NCBI GenBank assembly: GCA_964412555.1
Contig: CAYPPG010000079.1
Span: forward strand, 1 to 32,752
DNA length: 32,752 bases
Direction: 5' to 3'
DNA from: CAYPPG01 sp964412555
GTDB taxonomy: Bacteria; Hinthialibacterota; Hinthialibacteria; Hinthialibacterales; Hinthialibacteraceae
Shown: positions 25,951 to 32,752 of the stretch, in pieces
Layout: each line of letters starts with the position of its first letter
Numbering within the stretch: the stretch's first letter is position 1
Notes under the pieces: generated by a model
Databases searched by the model: none
What the model was told of the DNA's origin: nothing
Seen by the model: the letters and a program-made list of their open reading frames with translations, nothing else
Made by a program: the position numbers and the translations under genes

Positions 25951-25980
25951 GGGCGCTTTGACGCGCCCTTTTTTGTTTTG
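25951..25980 (+). terminator. Rho-independent terminator after lon
   Basis: GGGCGC-TTTGAC-GCGCCC (25951-25968) is followed by TTTTTTG and further T. It is a textbook intrinsic terminator 17 bp after the lon stop codon. Confidence 0.92.
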
Positions 25981-26060
25981 TGTGGTATAATCAATATTAC
26001 ATTGAAATTTGTTTATAAACTGGGTACCCCGGTAAAACGGATATCCAAATATAAGCGAAG

Positions 26061-26126
26061 AGGGTACCCAGGGTAAGCAAATAGGGTACCCAGGGTAAGC
26101 AAATAGGGTACCCAGGGTAAGCGAAG
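26061..26126. repeat. Three tandem copies of a 22-bp repeat
   Basis: Units at 26061-26082, 26083-26104 and 26105-26126 follow the pattern AGGGTACCCAGGGTAAGC plus four variable bases. A degenerate unit starts near 26020. Each has a GGGTACCC palindrome. It lies in the 308-bp gap between the lon terminator and htrA, which holds nothing else recognisable apart from a presumed htrA promoter. There are no spacers, so this is not a CRISPR array. Confidence 0.85.
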
Positions 26127-26242
26127 TCTACCCTGGCTTGGTAGCGCTTCACCGCCAATGTGCCCTTGACTACCCGCTTGGGGTATAGCATCAGGAATTG
26201 TTAAAACCATTTCAATGAAAGAATCGACGGAGGCTGTATTGT

Positions 26243-27727
26243 ATGTTGAAGAAAGTCACACAAAAGAATTGGTTGTGGGCATTCCCGGTCATGTTTGTTC
26301 TTATCTCTTCCGGCTGCCTAGTATTCGCGGAAGAAAATCCCAATTATGCCCGTGCAATTGCCGAATCGTTTCATCGCGCGATTAATCAGGTAAAACCGGC
26401 GGTCGTGAGCATATCCGCCGAAAAAGAAGCGAGAAAACTGGATGAAGACGACATTCCCGATGTCATTAAACAGTTCTTACCGGATGATTTTTTCGAAAAT
26501 CCCACCATTCCCAGGCGCGGCTGGCAAGGATCCGGTGTCATCATTTCGGAAGAGGGAGAAATTTTGACCAACTTTCATGTGGTCAAAGATGCCGACGAAC
26601 TTTCCGTCACTCTTGACGATGGGACCGAAGTGGATGCGGAAGAAATCGCCCACGACCAAGGATCGGATATCGCCCTAATCAAAATCAAGGAAGGCGGACC
26701 GTATCCCTATGCTTCCTTGGGCGATTCGGATGCATTACTGGTCGGTGATTGGGTGTTGGCGATCGGAAATCCCTTCGGGTTGAGCCAGTCCGTCACGCAA
26801 GGCATCGTCAGCGCCAAAGGACGCACCAATGCGGATGTACCGGTCGGATTCGAAGACGGCTTTTATTTCAAGGATTTTATCCAAACGACCGCCGCCATCA
26901 ATTTAGGCAACAGCGGCGGCCCGTTGATCAATCTGAACGGCGAAGTGGTCGGCGTCAACAATGCGATCCAAACAGCGGGACGAATCCCCGGGAATCTGGG
27001 AATCGGATTCGCGATCCCATCGAACCTGGCCAAAAACGTCATTGCGAACTTGAAAGAATTCGGGAAAGTGCGCCGCGGCTATATCGGAGTGAAACTCAAC
27101 GAAAATGAAGCGGTGATGAATTATTACAAAGACGAATACGGAATCAAACATGGAGCGCTTGTCGAGAAAGTCTATTCGGACACTCCTGGCGAGCGAGCGG
27201 GTTTGAAACCTGGGGATTTGATCATCAAATTCGAAGAGAATGAAGTGATAGATGTCGCGCATCTCATTAACATGGTTGCCGGAACGGCAGTCGGTACCGA
27301 AGTGGAATTGACCATTCTCCGCGAAGGAAACGAACAAATCAAAAAATTGACCCTTGATGAACGTCCAACGGATGATGTGCTTGTCATGGCCGAACCGGCG
27401 ATGAAATACTTGGGCGTTTCCGTCGAAACCTTAAATCCTGATCTGGCCAAAGAAAAAGGATACGAGGACGACTTGAAAGGGGTAATTGTCACCCGCGTTG
27501 TACCCGGCACACCGGCGGAAGAATGGAAAATTCAAGTCGACGATGTCATCAGCAAAATGAATGAAAAGCCGGTCGAATCCAAGGACGAATTCGTTGAGAT
27601 ATTCGCCGAATTCATCAACAAAATGAAAGAACAAGAGAAGAACAAAAGAAATCTCCTCTTATACATTCATCGTTCGGGAAGCCGTCTGCATCCAAATTAC
27701 GTCGGACCGGAAATCACCCTCGAATAG
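26243..27727 (+). CDS. degQ-like (htrA family): HtrA/Deg-family serine protease with two PDZ domains
   Basis: A 494-aa protein with an N-terminal hydrophobic signal (about 11-29), probably exported to the periplasm. A Cys at about 25 (S-S-G-C-L) could make it a lipoprotein, though the lipobox is poor. The trypsin-like domain contains the catalytic triad His112 (T-N-F-H-V-V), Asp142 (G-S-D-I-A-L-I) and Ser224 (N-L-G-N-S-G-G-P-L). PDZ1 lies at about 275-370 (G-Y-I-G-V ... G-D-L-I-I-K-F) and PDZ2 at about 388-475 (Y-L-G-V-S-V ... V-D-D-V-I-S-K-M). Family members degrade or chaperone misfolded envelope proteins. GGAGG lies about 9 nt before the ATG. Together with Hsp20 and Lon it makes a stress block, although the lon terminator implies separate transcription. 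Confidence 0.93.
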   Translation: MLKKVTQKNWLWAFPVMFVLISSGCLVFAEENPNYARAIAESFHRAINQVKPAVVSISAEKEARKLDEDDIPDVIKQFLPDDFFENPTIPRRGWQGSGVIISEEGEILTNFHVVKDADELSVTLDDGTEVDAEEIAHDQGSDIALIKIKEGGPYPYASLGDSDALLVGDWVLAIGNPFGLSQSVTQGIVSAKGRTNADVPVGFEDGFYFKDFIQTTAAINLGNSGGPLINLNGEVVGVNNAIQTAGRIPGNLGIGFAIPSNLAKNVIANLKEFGKVRRGYIGVKLNENEAVMNYYKDEYGIKHGALVEKVYSDTPGERAGLKPGDLIIKFEENEVIDVAHLINMVAGTAVGTEVELTILREGNEQIKKLTLDERPTDDVLVMAEPAMKYLGVSVETLNPDLAKEKGYEDDLKGVIVTRVVPGTPAEEWKIQVDDVISKMNEKPVESKDEFVEIFAEFINKMKEQEKNKRNLLLYIHRSGSRLHPNYVGPEITLE

Positions 27728-27780
27728 TAGAGAGTGCCACCCATTCCAGTTATTGTGTAACTGTTAGACAAAAAAAGAAA

Positions 27781-27826
27781 AATACCCCGAAGGGATTAGA
27801 GATGATAGCCAGTGGGCACCGTCCCT
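27781..27826. repeat. Half-copy of the compound palindrome at 20216-20353
   Basis: CCCCGAAGGG followed by AGATGATAGCCAGTGGGCA and CCCTGGA. It matches the right-hand arm region of the 20216-20370 element in reverse orientation (there TCCAGGGGC ... AGCCAG-type arms and the adjacent GATAGC-type tail). It lies between the htrA end and the shared terminator. Confidence 0.6.
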
Positions 27827-27853
27827 GGATATGGCCAGTAGAAAAGAATAGCA

Positions 27854-27883
27854 AACGGGCGAGAACTACAGTTCTCGCCCGTT
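27854..27883. terminator. Bidirectional hairpin terminator between convergent genes
   Basis: AACGGGCGAGAACT, two bases, then its exact reverse complement AGTTCTCGCCCGTT (14-bp stem). It is located between convergent htrA and the 27919-29193 gene. The T-tract is weak (minus strand TGCTATTCTTTTC), so efficiency is uncertain. Confidence 0.65.
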
Positions 27884-27918
27884 GCGTTATCACGGTAAGC
27901 TCCTCGGCTAGAGGAGGA

Positions 27919-29193
27919 TTAGGCTTCGAATATTTTGGTATTGGGTTTATTGAATGAGTCGGAAAGTTGTTCGTATGGATTTTTCTCTTTGCCTTCCATG
28001 ATTTCTTTCCGCTGTTCTTTGACTCGTTCAAGGGATTGTTCGAGCATATTCAATTCGCTGGTTTCGACATCGGTTTTATCTTCCACTTCGTTTCCACTCG
28101 CCATACCGCCCAGCATTTTATTGGAGAGATCGAAGAAGGTGTTTAAATCTTTGTTGACATCCTCACCCACATTTTGCAGATAATCCGGATCGAATCCCAT
28201 TTCTTCGAGCATTCCGCCGTAATTCTCATTCATATTCGCGAAGAAATTGTTCAACTTCGATCCCACATGCTCTCGGGCCAAGTCGATCAGGCCGCGAGTG
28301 GCTTCCAGGAAGGAGTCGAGATTGCTCGAATCGGCTTGCAACACGCCGCGCACACCATCCAGGAATCCGGCGAGGGTGCCTGAATCGTCGAGTTGTGTTA
28401 AGTCTTCGGCGGCCGCGTTGAAACTATCCAAATCTTTGCCGCTGATAGAGATGTTCAATGTATATTCATGCGCGACTTCTTTGGCAACGGAAAGAACTTG
28501 TTCTCCCGATTCCCCTCCGTAGGCTTGCTCGGCTTTCAAGGCCACAGATTTGGATTCTTCAAAGAAGATACGGGCTTCGAAATCCCGCGTCTGCAAGAGC
28601 TGTTCATAGGAGGTGTATCTCTCGGACGAAGCCTGGAGTGAGTTGTATCTCAAACTGGCCGGATTTTGATCCAATTCGAGATTCTCCGGCGATTCGGGAA
28701 GCGCCAGGGAACGCGAACCGTTGAGTTGCTGCATGCTGGATTGGCCGAAACTCACAGCCAAATCGAGATCGAAGGAACCGTCCGCACGCCGTCGCAGGTC
28801 GATAGAGGCTTCGAAACGGCCGTCTTCGCTGACGATGATTTGATTGGTCTCACCGATGCGTGGAGATTTGCGCGCGTTTTCGACCGCTTTATTTACCGCT
28901 TCTTCCGCAAAATTAGACAGTTCGACTCGATCTTTGTCTTTTTTCTCGTCTTCGTCTTTTTGGGAAAGAAATTCCGGTTTTGCTTGCTGTTGAACCGATT
29001 TCAAGAGAGGAGAAGCAGACGAATTCAGCAATCCTAAGCCTGCTTGATTTCGAAGGGAAAGTCCATTCCGTGCAAGTCCACCCAAAACAGGACGATTCTC
29101 CTGTTCTCCAATTGGATTACCATTCAAAAAACCACCCAAACCTGCACCGAAAAGGGCTTGTCCCTGGTCAGGGACTTGAAAAATGTTAACCAT
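27919..29193 (-). CDS. Uncharacterised acidic protein, possible flagellar/late regulon
   Basis: A 424-aa soluble-looking protein without signal peptide or membrane segment. The N-terminal 80 residues are Gly/Leu/Asn-rich. A charged segment K-D-E-D-E-K-K-D-K-D (about 79-88) follows, then alternating beta-type sequence (R-F-E-A-S-I-D-L-R-R-R ... F-D-L-D-L-A-V-S-F-G), a second beta segment (H-E-Y-T-L-N-I-S-I-S), and helices to the end. The beta/helical order resembles DUF5610-type proteins only loosely, so I leave the function open. A sigma-28-like promoter lies upstream (29227-29254). It converges with htrA and ends at a shared hairpin. Confidence 0.8.
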   Translation of the reverse strand: MVNIFQVPDQGQALFGAGLGGFLNGNPIGEQENRPVLGGLARNGLSLRNQAGLGLLNSSASPLLKSVQQQAKPEFLSQKDEDEKKDKDRVELSNFAEEAVNKAVENARKSPRIGETNQIIVSEDGRFEASIDLRRRADGSFDLDLAVSFGQSSMQQLNGSRSLALPESPENLELDQNPASLRYNSLQASSERYTSYEQLLQTRDFEARIFFEESKSVALKAEQAYGGESGEQVLSVAKEVAHEYTLNISISGKDLDSFNAAAEDLTQLDDSGTLAGFLDGVRGVLQADSSNLDSFLEATRGLIDLAREHVGSKLNNFFANMNENYGGMLEEMGFDPDYLQNVGEDVNKDLNTFFDLSNKMLGGMASGNEVEDKTDVETSELNMLEQSLERVKEQRKEIMEGKEKNPYEQLSDSFNKPNTKIFEA

Positions 29194-29226
29194 CGCGCCG
29201 TTTTGCCCTTTCTTGGTTTTAAATTA

Positions 29227-29254
29227 GTATCGGCAGGTGATTGAGTGATCTTGA
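29227..29254 (-). promoter_or_regulatory. Sigma-28 (FliA)-like promoter candidate
   Basis: On the minus strand TCAAGATC is followed after 12 bp by GCCGATAC. The -10 matches the flagellar sigma-28 consensus GCCGATAA at 7 of 8 positions. The -35 matches TAAAGTTT at about 5 of 8 and the spacer is one base longer than usual. It reads into the 27919-29193 gene. Confidence 0.35.
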
Positions 29255-29365
29255 ATCGGAGAAGACCGATTTATGGATTTTCTTGGGAGAGATATTGCTA
29301 ACTCTAATGAATGAAAAGGATTAGGATATTTGTTCTTTGAAAATAATTCAAGCGAATGAGAGGGT

Positions 29366-29884
29366 TTATCTATTCTCCCATCTCTCCCGCATGAGGATTG
29401 CATCCAGTGAAAGGCGATTTTTGGGAAGACGTTCATCCGCAGGATACCCGAGAGTAAGCAGTTCGACAACACGGATTTCTTCGGGTATACCGAGAATTTC
29501 CTTGACCCGGTCTTCATAAAACGCACCGATCCAGCAAGTTCCAAGTCCCTCTTCGACCGCCTGCAGGGTAATGTGGTCGATGGCGATGGATACGTCGATG
29601 GGATAGCAGAGTTGGCCGCAGGTCATGACGTGATTGTCGGTCGCGGCACAGCAGGCAATTACCACAGGAGCCTGCCCGACAAATTCTTGATCTTTTGCGG
29701 CATGCATCAATGCCCGGCGTGTTTCGGGATTCGTGACCGCGATAAACCGCCATTCCTGCCGGTTGTTGGCGGAAGGAGCCAGACGGGCAGCTTCGAAAAT
29801 ACGAAGCAGTTTCTCCTCTTCAACTTCCTGCGGTTTATAACTGCGAACGCTATACCGAGACTGTATGGCTTCAAAAACCTTCAT
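29366..29884 (-). CDS. Nitroreductase-family flavoprotein
   Basis: A 172-aa protein when started at ATG 29884, which has GGAGG about 9 nt upstream; a frame six codons longer lacks such a site. The N-terminal I-x-x-R-Y-S-V-R-S-Y (about 7-15) is the FMN-binding start of the family, followed by L-A-P-S-A-N-N-R-Q-E-W-R-F. The central H-I-T-L-Q-A-V-E-E-G-L-G-T-C-W-I-G and the terminal L-T-L-G-Y-P-A segments are also typical. Family members reduce nitro compounds, quinones or flavins, or dehalogenate, using NAD(P)H and FMN as dimers. A Cys cluster (C-C-A-A-T-D-N ... C-G-Q-L-C-Y-P) in the middle is notable but is seen in some anaerobe relatives. The substrate is unknown. Confidence 0.9.
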   Translation of the reverse strand: MKVFEAIQSRYSVRSYKPQEVEEEKLLRIFEAARLAPSANNRQEWRFIAVTNPETRRALMHAAKDQEFVGQAPVVIACCAATDNHVMTCGQLCYPIDVSIAIDHITLQAVEEGLGTCWIGAFYEDRVKEILGIPEEIRVVELLTLGYPADERLPKNRLSLDAILMRERWENR

Positions 29885-29969
29885 AAAAGAGAACCTCCAC
29901 AATCATATTCTTCTGATAACAATATAAACATCCTATCACACCACACCCAATCGTTGAATCGGGAAATCC

Positions 29970-30009
29970 ACTGGGAGCGCGGCCATCCCTGGCCGCATCT
30001 TTCAACCCA
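29970..30009. repeat. Solitary half-unit of the 92-bp repeat
   Basis: A 40-bp stretch containing GGGAGCGCGGCCATCCCTGG and CATCTTTCAACCCA that is also present in the tandem array at 30672-30985. Together with that array it brackets the small-protein/nucleotidyltransferase pair. Confidence 0.75.
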
Positions 30010-30084
30010 ATATTCTTGCATAAACCATAATTCCCCTCTAAAATACAATGAACATTCAAATCAATTTAATCACGCAAAAAGAGC

Positions 30085-30270
30085 ATGGATAAGACTGTCA
30101 TAAAAAAATACAAACTCGGCGAAGAACCCAAGGATTCCAGTTACTGGCAACAACAATCATACGAAAAACGCCTGGAAGCCTTGGAAGCCATCCGCGCCGA
30201 GTACATCCAATGGAGATACGGTGCTGACCCCGGATTTCAAAGAGTTTATCGCATTGTTAAACAAACATAA
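30085..30270 (+). CDS. Small partner protein of a nucleotidyltransferase pair
   Basis: A 61-aa charged protein containing Y-W-x-x-x-S-Y-E-K-R-L-E-A-L-E-A-I-R and ending R-V-Y-R-I-V-K. The layout (K-L-G-E-E-P-K-D-S-S-Y-W, then one long helix) matches small proteins I have seen encoded ahead of AbiEii-like or DUF6036-type nucleotidyltransferases. The 50-nt overlap with the next gene supports a real, coupled pair. The ribosome site is weak (AAAGAG). The role is probably antitoxin or regulatory subunit; this is inference. Confidence 0.7.
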   Translation: MDKTVIKKYKLGEEPKDSSYWQQQSYEKRLEALEAIRAEYIQWRYGADPGFQRVYRIVKQT

Positions 30271-30664
30271 TGTACGGTATCTCGTTGTCGGAGGATATGC
30301 GCTCGCGCTGCATGGTCATCCCCGATTCACGAAAGATATCGATATTTGGATTTGCCCGGATAACAATAACGCAGAATCGCTGATTACCGTGTTACAAGAA
30401 TTCGGCTTCTCCTCGCTCAATGTAAAAAAGGAAGATTTTTTATTCCCCGGTTATATCATTCAATTAGGACACCCACCAAACCGCATCGATCTTTTAACAA
30501 GTGTCACCGGCCTTGAATTCGAATCCTGCTATTCCACAAGAATGAAAATGAATATTGACGGAATTCACGTTGATTTTATCGATCGGGAAAGTATGAAAAC
30601 CAATAAAAAAGCGGTAGGCAGATTACAAGATCTTGCAGACTTGGAAAATCTGGAAACAGGATAG
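30221..30664 (+). CDS. MNT/AbiEii-like minimal nucleotidyltransferase
   Basis: A 147-aa protein started at GTG 30221 with GGAG about 6 nt upstream. The nucleotidyltransferase signature is intact: V-V-G-G-Y-A-L-A-L-H-G at about 22-32 and the metal-binding D-I-D at 39-41, with hydrophobic strands after it. Proteins of this type transfer nucleotides to RNA or protein and often act as toxins or as antitoxins in MNT-linked modules. Here the partner is the overlapping 61-aa protein, not a HEPN protein. The product has no export signal. Repeats on both sides suggest the pair is an inserted cassette. Confidence 0.8.
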   Translation: MLTPDFKEFIALLNKHNVRYLVVGGYALALHGHPRFTKDIDIWICPDNNNAESLITVLQEFGFSSLNVKKEDFLFPGYIIQLGHPPNRIDLLTSVTGLEFESCYSTRMKMNIDGIHVDFIDRESMKTNKKAVGRLQDLADLENLETG

Positions 30665-30671
30665 GGCATTC

Positions 30672-30985
30672 CTCGCACCACCGTGCGGGCACGATGCCCG
30701 CGCTCCGACCGTCTGGGAGCGCGGCCATCCCTGGCCGCATCTTTCAACCCACCAAGTTTCTTTCTCGCACTACCCATGCGGGCAGGATGCCCGCGCTCCG
30801 ACCGACTGGGAGCGCGGCCATCCCTGGCCGCTCTTTCAACGCACCAAGTTTCTTCCTCGCACTACCCATGCGGGCAAGATGCCCGCGCTCCGACCGACTG
30901 GGAGCGCGGCCATCCCTGGCCGCATCTTACAACGCACCAAGTTACTCTCTCGCACCACTGTGCGGGCAAGATGCCCGCGCCCCGA
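30672..30985. repeat. 92-bp tandem repeat, three full units plus a partial fourth
   Basis: Units begin at 30672, 30764, 30856 and 30949 (period 92-93 bp). Each contains a TGCGGGCA...TGCCCGCGC hairpin, then GGGAGCGCGGCCATCCCTGG and a spacer ending in CACCAAGTT. The fourth unit stops near 30985. It fills most of the gap between the nucleotidyltransferase and the DGR template repeat. No genuine gene is seen, though GC-rich open frames run through it. Confidence 0.9.
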
Positions 30986-31027
30986 GTCTCATGAAAACCG
31001 GCCGGGCAGGACATTCGGTTTCCCCTA

Positions 31028-31082
31028 CCAGCCCCGCCCGGCGTACTCTCTGTTCGCACGGATTTGCACCGTGCCGGGGGCG
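31028..31082. other. GC-rich hairpin 3' of the DGR template repeat
   Basis: GCACGG/CCGTGC is nested inside a GCCCGGC/GCCGGGG-type outer stem (about 31034-31081). It lies about 70 bp downstream of the TR on the minus strand. It may end or stabilise the TR RNA; this is inference. Confidence 0.4.
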
Positions 31083-31149
31083 ATCATGGACTCCAAGCGC
31101 ACACCCGGATCATTCTCATAACCCGGCTCCGGCTGAATGGAGTACTGGT

Positions 31150-31257
31150 CACACGAAAACCATTGTTGTTGTTCGTGTTGTTCGGGTTGTTCCTGTTGCG
31201 ATTGGCAGACCGGCAGTTCCTGGCGTTGTTGTTCCAGTTGCCACCACGAAGAACCCT
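31150..31257 (-). other. DGR template repeat (TR)
   Basis: The minus strand encodes, untranslated, R-V-L-R-G-G-N-W-N-N-N followed by A-R-N-C-R-S-A-N-R and many further Asn codons up to G-F-R-V. Asn-codon (AAC/AAT) clusters are the signature of DGR templates, because reverse transcription with adenine errors turns them into many other codons. The first aligned base coincides with the last bases of the RT stop region (TAG 31258-31256), so the TR abuts the RT gene. The block aligns gap-free with 20501-20608. Homology probably extends a few codons 5' into the RT end (G-R-L-H-R-V reading) and a little 3'. Confidence 0.9.
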
Positions 31258-32329
31258 ATGCAACCGCCCCATCGCCTCGCTGGAAAACCAACGGACAAAT
31301 CACTTTTTCCTTCAATCGTTTACTGTCTGCATGTGATACATGAGCAATCCAACTCATGAGTCTTTGTTTTACGTCTGCAAGACTGATTTCTCGACTTTCA
31401 TACATATTGACAAGTTTATTCATCCGTTTTCGTGTCCGCCGAACATTCGAGGATAAAACGCGGACATGATTGGGAAAGATACGGTAACCCAAAAACGAAA
31501 TTCCCTTATTCACGGAAAAAATCTGGCTTTTGACCGGATGAAATCGCAACCGGTAATCTTCAAGAAATCGTTTGATTCTCTCCTTCCATTCCACAAGTTG
31601 CTCAAGGGAATTGGACAATAGTACAAAATCGTCCACATAACGAATATACGCAGAACATTTCAACTCTTCTTGAACGAAATGATCCAGCGGATTCAAATAG
31701 ATGTTGGCAAAATGCTGGCTGGTTAAATTGCCGATAGGAAGCCCTCTTGACCTATCGATGGGGGTAAACAAATCATCCCCAGCAAAATGATCCATAAAAC
31801 CTTCCAGGCTGGATGCAGAATCGATAACCGTTTCCAACAACCACAAGGTTTTTTGGCATTTGATCTTTCTTGATAAAAGCCGTTTGAGAATCTCATGATC
31901 GATAGAGGGGAAATATTTTTGGATGTCGGCCCGGAAGATATATTGATGGTTCGTGACATATTTTTTTAGTAATTCCACTGCGCTGTGGGTTCCTTTACAT
32001 TTGCGGTAGGCGTAAGAATGATGGATATAGCTTCGTTCATAAATCGGAACCACGATTTGACAAATGGCATGATGGACCACTCGGTCACGATAGGGCGCAG
32101 CCGAAATAATCCGTTTTTTGTTGTCCATGACTTCAAAGGTCTTGTAACCACCCCCTTTGTAGGTTTGCGTCATGAGTTCATCTTGCAGTTTTCGTAAATT
32201 ATGCTCCAAATCGTAATTGAACCGCAAAACCTCGTTCCTGTACCGCTTCCCCTTTTGCGCATTTTTTGCAGCCAAATATAGGTTGTCCCACGAAGTCATC
32301 GAATCGTATAAGTTGCCGAAGCGTTTCAT
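31256..32329 (-). CDS. DGR reverse transcriptase
   Basis: A 357-aa protein started at ATG 32329, with AGGGA about 6 nt upstream; its start overlaps the avd stop codon as ATGA. RT motifs are in order: A-D-I-Q-K-Y-F-P-S-I-D (134-144), G-L-P-I-G-N-L-T-S-Q (196-205) and the catalytic Y-V-D-D (231-234). The I-G-x-x-x-S-Q form of motif 4 is the mark of diversity-generating retroelements, unlike the QGxxxSP of group II intron RTs. There is no maturase or endonuclease domain. In known DGRs the RT with Avd copies the TR RNA with errors at adenines, and the cDNA replaces the VR in a target gene. Motifs are intact, so it is presumably active. A TTG eight codons upstream is a poorer start. Confidence 0.95.
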   Translation of the reverse strand: MKRFGNLYDSMTSWDNLYLAAKNAQKGKRYRNEVLRFNYDLEHNLRKLQDELMTQTYKGGGYKTFEVMDNKKRIISAAPYRDRVVHHAICQIVVPIYERSYIHHSYAYRKCKGTHSAVELLKKYVTNHQYIFRADIQKYFPSIDHEILKRLLSRKIKCQKTLWLLETVIDSASSLEGFMDHFAGDDLFTPIDRSRGLPIGNLTSQHFANIYLNPLDHFVQEELKCSAYIRYVDDFVLLSNSLEQLVEWKERIKRFLEDYRLRFHPVKSQIFSVNKGISFLGYRIFPNHVRVLSSNVRRTRKRMNKLVNMYESREISLADVKQRLMSWIAHVSHADSKRLKEKVICPLVFQRGDGAVA

Positions 32330-32670
32330 TTGCGTCCCTGTTGTTTGATCCAACCACCCATCATTGCACCTATTTCATTCAAGTGGCGAGTGGCGAATTC
32401 ATATTGGCGGTTGCTGAATATCTGAAAATCTCTCATCAATCGCGTTTGAAAACGAAGAATTTCAATTTCTACATTTAATGACCGCAAAATTTCTACTTTA
32501 TTTTTTGCAAAACGGGCACGAATCAAACCCTCTAGTACTCTATACAGCATTGTCGTTATCCTGTCTCCCAAACCAAACCGGTGGTTGCGCGGCATTTTGT
32601 TGACATGAGGGATGTACCATAAGATCAAATCATATGTTTTTTGAATGATTGGAAGTTCATCATTCGGCAT
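32326..32670 (-). CDS. avd: DGR accessory variability determinant Avd
   Basis: A 114-aa, mostly helical, basic protein with R-N-H-R-F-G-L-G-D-R-I and a long amphipathic helix containing L-I-R-A-R-F-A-K-N-K. It ends with R-H-L-N-E-I-G-A-M-M-G-G-W, the pattern of the Avd/four-helix-bundle (S23-like) family next to DGR RTs. Avd forms a pentamer that binds the RT and TR RNA and is required for cDNA synthesis in the Bordetella phage system. It overlaps the RT start by 4 nt. A target gene often lies upstream of avd, which here would be beyond the right edge of the window. Confidence 0.88.
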   Translation of the reverse strand: MPNDELPIIQKTYDLILWYIPHVNKMPRNHRFGLGDRITTMLYRVLEGLIRARFAKNKVEILRSLNVEIEILRFQTRLMRDFQIFSNRQYEFATRHLNEIGAMMGGWIKQQGRK

Positions 32671-32685
32671 TTCAAAAAACCTTCA

Positions 32686-32743
32686 TTTTTAAATTCACGC
32701 GAGCTGCGCCTTACGGCGCAGCAAGAGAGAAAAGGGTATAGAG
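32686..32743 (+). repeat. CGCGAGCT...CAGCAAG repeat, copy 2
   Basis: TTTTTAAATTCACGCGAGCT followed by a GCGCC/GGCGC dyad and GCAGCAAGAG, related to 20420-20473 and in the same orientation. It lies 16 bp upstream of the avd start, so it may also overlap the avd promoter. Confidence 0.55.
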
Positions 32744-32752
32744 TTTAAAGTG

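Noticed and set aside
26061..26126. CRISPR array
   Set aside because: 22-bp units are directly adjacent with no spacers and no cas genes nearby.
31084..31272. Open frame encoding an Asn-rich 62-aa peptide
   Set aside because: It is the DGR template repeat read in the target frame; it lacks a ribosome site and is better explained as non-coding template RNA.
30683..31359. GC-rich open frames of 100-220 codons through the tandem repeats
   Set aside because: Open only because of repeat composition; periodicity is 92 bp (not a multiple of three) and no family is recognisable.

Overview
The window looks like a chromosomal segment from an uncultured, flagellated, probably Gram-negative (diderm) bacterium of moderate GC content. 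Clues are two Tat-signal carbohydrate enzymes of the kind common in planctomycete-like and candidate-phylum genomes, a sigma-54-type promoter before a flagellar hook operon, a secreted beta-helix protein, dense interspersed palindromic repeats, and a diversity-generating retroelement (DGR) related to a NACHT/FGE-sulfatase protein. Candidate phyla such as Hinthialibacterota, Hydrogenedentota or Omnitrophota would fit, but this is inference from style; no rRNA or other marker in the window settles it.

Layout. 1-3535 (minus): the N-terminal 320 codons of a Tat-exported mannonate dehydratase and a SWIM-SNF2 helicase, separated by two 56-bp palindromic repeats. 3903-6749 (plus): a secreted two-lobed right-handed beta-helix protein. 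6935-7889 (minus): two damaged toxin-antitoxin remnants, namely an addiction-module antitoxin whose ParE toxin has an in-frame TGA, and a CopG/RHH antitoxin that keeps a perfect operator palindrome but has no toxin. 7973-12454 (minus): Tat-signal Gfo/Idh/MocA oxidoreductase, a small hypothetical, RecG and FolB. 12718-19969 (plus): a hook-assembly operon, sigma-54 promoter - fliK - flgD - TIGR02530-type gene - structured intergenic region - a very long flgE. 19970-20482: a repeat island. 20483-22859 (minus): a broken NACHT-FGE-sulfatase gene. 23112-27727 (plus): Hsp20, Lon, a clear terminator, and an HtrA/Deg protease, forming an envelope and cytoplasmic protein-quality-control block. 27919-29884 (minus): an uncharacterised 424-aa protein and a nitroreductase. 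30085-30664 (plus): a small protein overlapping a minimal nucleotidyltransferase, bracketed by repeats. 30672-30985: 92-bp tandem repeats. 31150-32670 (minus): the DGR, consisting of avd, reverse transcriptase and template repeat (TR).

The most notable system is the DGR. Its TR (31150-31257) reads as an Asn-codon-rich version of the C-terminal FGE-sulfatase (C-type-lectin-like) fold, and it aligns without gaps over 108 nt with the 3' end of the NACHT-FGE gene (20501-20608) about 10 kb away. By hand count 24 of 34 TR adenines differ, against 17 of 74 other bases, which is the expected adenine bias plus drift. The NACHT-FGE gene is therefore a former or homologous DGR target. It is now interrupted by a pentanucleotide-repeat expansion and two single-base frameshifts, so the active target of this TR may lie outside the window.
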